DNA of 5,456 nt from Prevotellaceae bacterium (lineage in GTDB: Bacteria; Bacteroidota; Bacteroidia; Bacteroidales; UBA932). The notes below the pieces were generated by a model. It was not told where the DNA came from, ran no database searches, and saw only the letters and a program-made list of their open reading frames with translations. The position numbers and the translations under genes were made by a program. Shown piece by piece: positions 5,313 to 5,456 of the stretch (the stretch's first letter is position 1; every line of letters begins with the position of its first letter). The stretch is taken from positions 1 through 5,456 of the forward strand of contig JAITAP010000048.1 in NCBI GenBank assembly GCA_031284065.1. The letters run 5' to 3'.

Positions 5313-5390
5313 CGGCGTCATTGCGAGCGAAGTAAAGAAATCCGACAATATGCCGGATTATTTTCTTCGCTCGCAATGGCGCTGTTTTTT
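5313..5390 (+). terminator. Intrinsic terminator after rpsT
   Basis: A long stem pairs 5313-5332 with 5365-5384 (20 pairs, two of them G-U). An inner stem AATCCG/CGGATT (5339-5344, 5354-5359) sits around a 9-base loop. Six Ts follow directly at 5385-5390. It lies 57 bases after the rpsT stop and is the expected end of the tRNA-Glu/rpsT transcript. Opposite-strand transcripts would also form the hairpin but without a comparable U-run. Confidence 0.78.
5316..5381. repeat. Palindromic repeat with CATTGCGAGCGAAG arms
   Basis: CGTCATTGCGAGCGAAG (5316-5332) is mirrored by CTTCGCTCGCAATGGCG (5365-5381), identical as inverted repeats except for one base that still allows G-U pairing. CATTGCGAGCGAAG-type palindromes are a well-known dispersed intergenic repeat in many bacterial genomes, so this is probably one copy of a repeated, possibly non-autonomous mobile unit that now supplies the rpsT terminator stem. 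Only one copy is in this window. Confidence 0.65.
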
Positions 5391-5456
5391 ATCTTCATCA
5401 CTGCCTTTGGCGCAAACAACGGCAACGGCGAACTTGACAGCGCACAGGGCTAAAGC

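Noticed and set aside
5376..5453. A 25-codon plus-strand frame (MALFFIFITAFGANNGNGEL and five more residues)
   Set aside because: It starts inside the terminator palindrome, is short, and has no promoter or homology that I recognise; probably chance.
5357..5456. Possible C-terminal end of a minus-strand gene entering from the right edge
   Set aside because: The frame stays open to the edge, but its end is translated from the palindromic repeat, and about 30 codons are too few to judge.
1..5456. CRISPR array, transposase or complete insertion sequence
   Set aside because: No regularly spaced direct repeats and no DDE, tyrosine or serine recombinase motifs were seen on either strand.

Overview
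The window comes from a member of the Bacteroidota, most likely order Bacteroidales. Several sequence features support this. Two intergenic sites match the phylum's sigma-factor consensus almost exactly (TTTG, 19-20 bases, TAnnTTTG). Start codons lack Shine-Dalgarno sequences. The tRNA does not encode CCA. A secreted, probable GH29 glycosidase sits at the left edge.

Layout, left to right. (1) Positions 1-102, minus strand: the first 34 codons of a secreted protein, probably an alpha-L-fucosidase. (2) About 103-1961: a visibly AT-rich block that differs from its GC-richer neighbours. It holds a decayed, frameshifted scrap of a DUF1016/YhcG-type PDDEXK nuclease gene, a 69-residue orphan protein, a 404-residue ClpP-fold serine protease with a C-terminal zinc ribbon, and a promoter region rich in inverted repeats. 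The protease and the small protein are 10 bases apart on the minus strand and look like one transcription unit. (3) 1962-4691, minus strand: a housekeeping translation pair, a YheS/YdiF-like ABC-F ATPase followed 33 bases later by the 23S rRNA methyltransferase RlmB. A promoter at 4721-4752 indicates that the ABC-F protein starts at a TTG codon at 4691. (4) 4692-5456, plus strand: a divergent promoter, tRNA-Glu(UUC) and rpsT (ribosomal protein S20), closed by a long palindrome followed by six Ts that should work as a terminator.

Regions 3 and 4 are coherent: two divergent promoters drive ribosome-related genes. Region 2 looks like acquired cargo placed after rlmB. Its most interesting content is the protease and small-protein pair. 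The small protein ends in IDDEVILYGISGGN, which superficially resembles the Gly-Gly tails of MoaD/ThiS/ubiquitin-like proteins with one extra residue. That a neighbouring protease acts on it is a testable but speculative idea. Two gene scraps, one nuclease-like and one nitroreductase-like, lie inside the intergenic regions.
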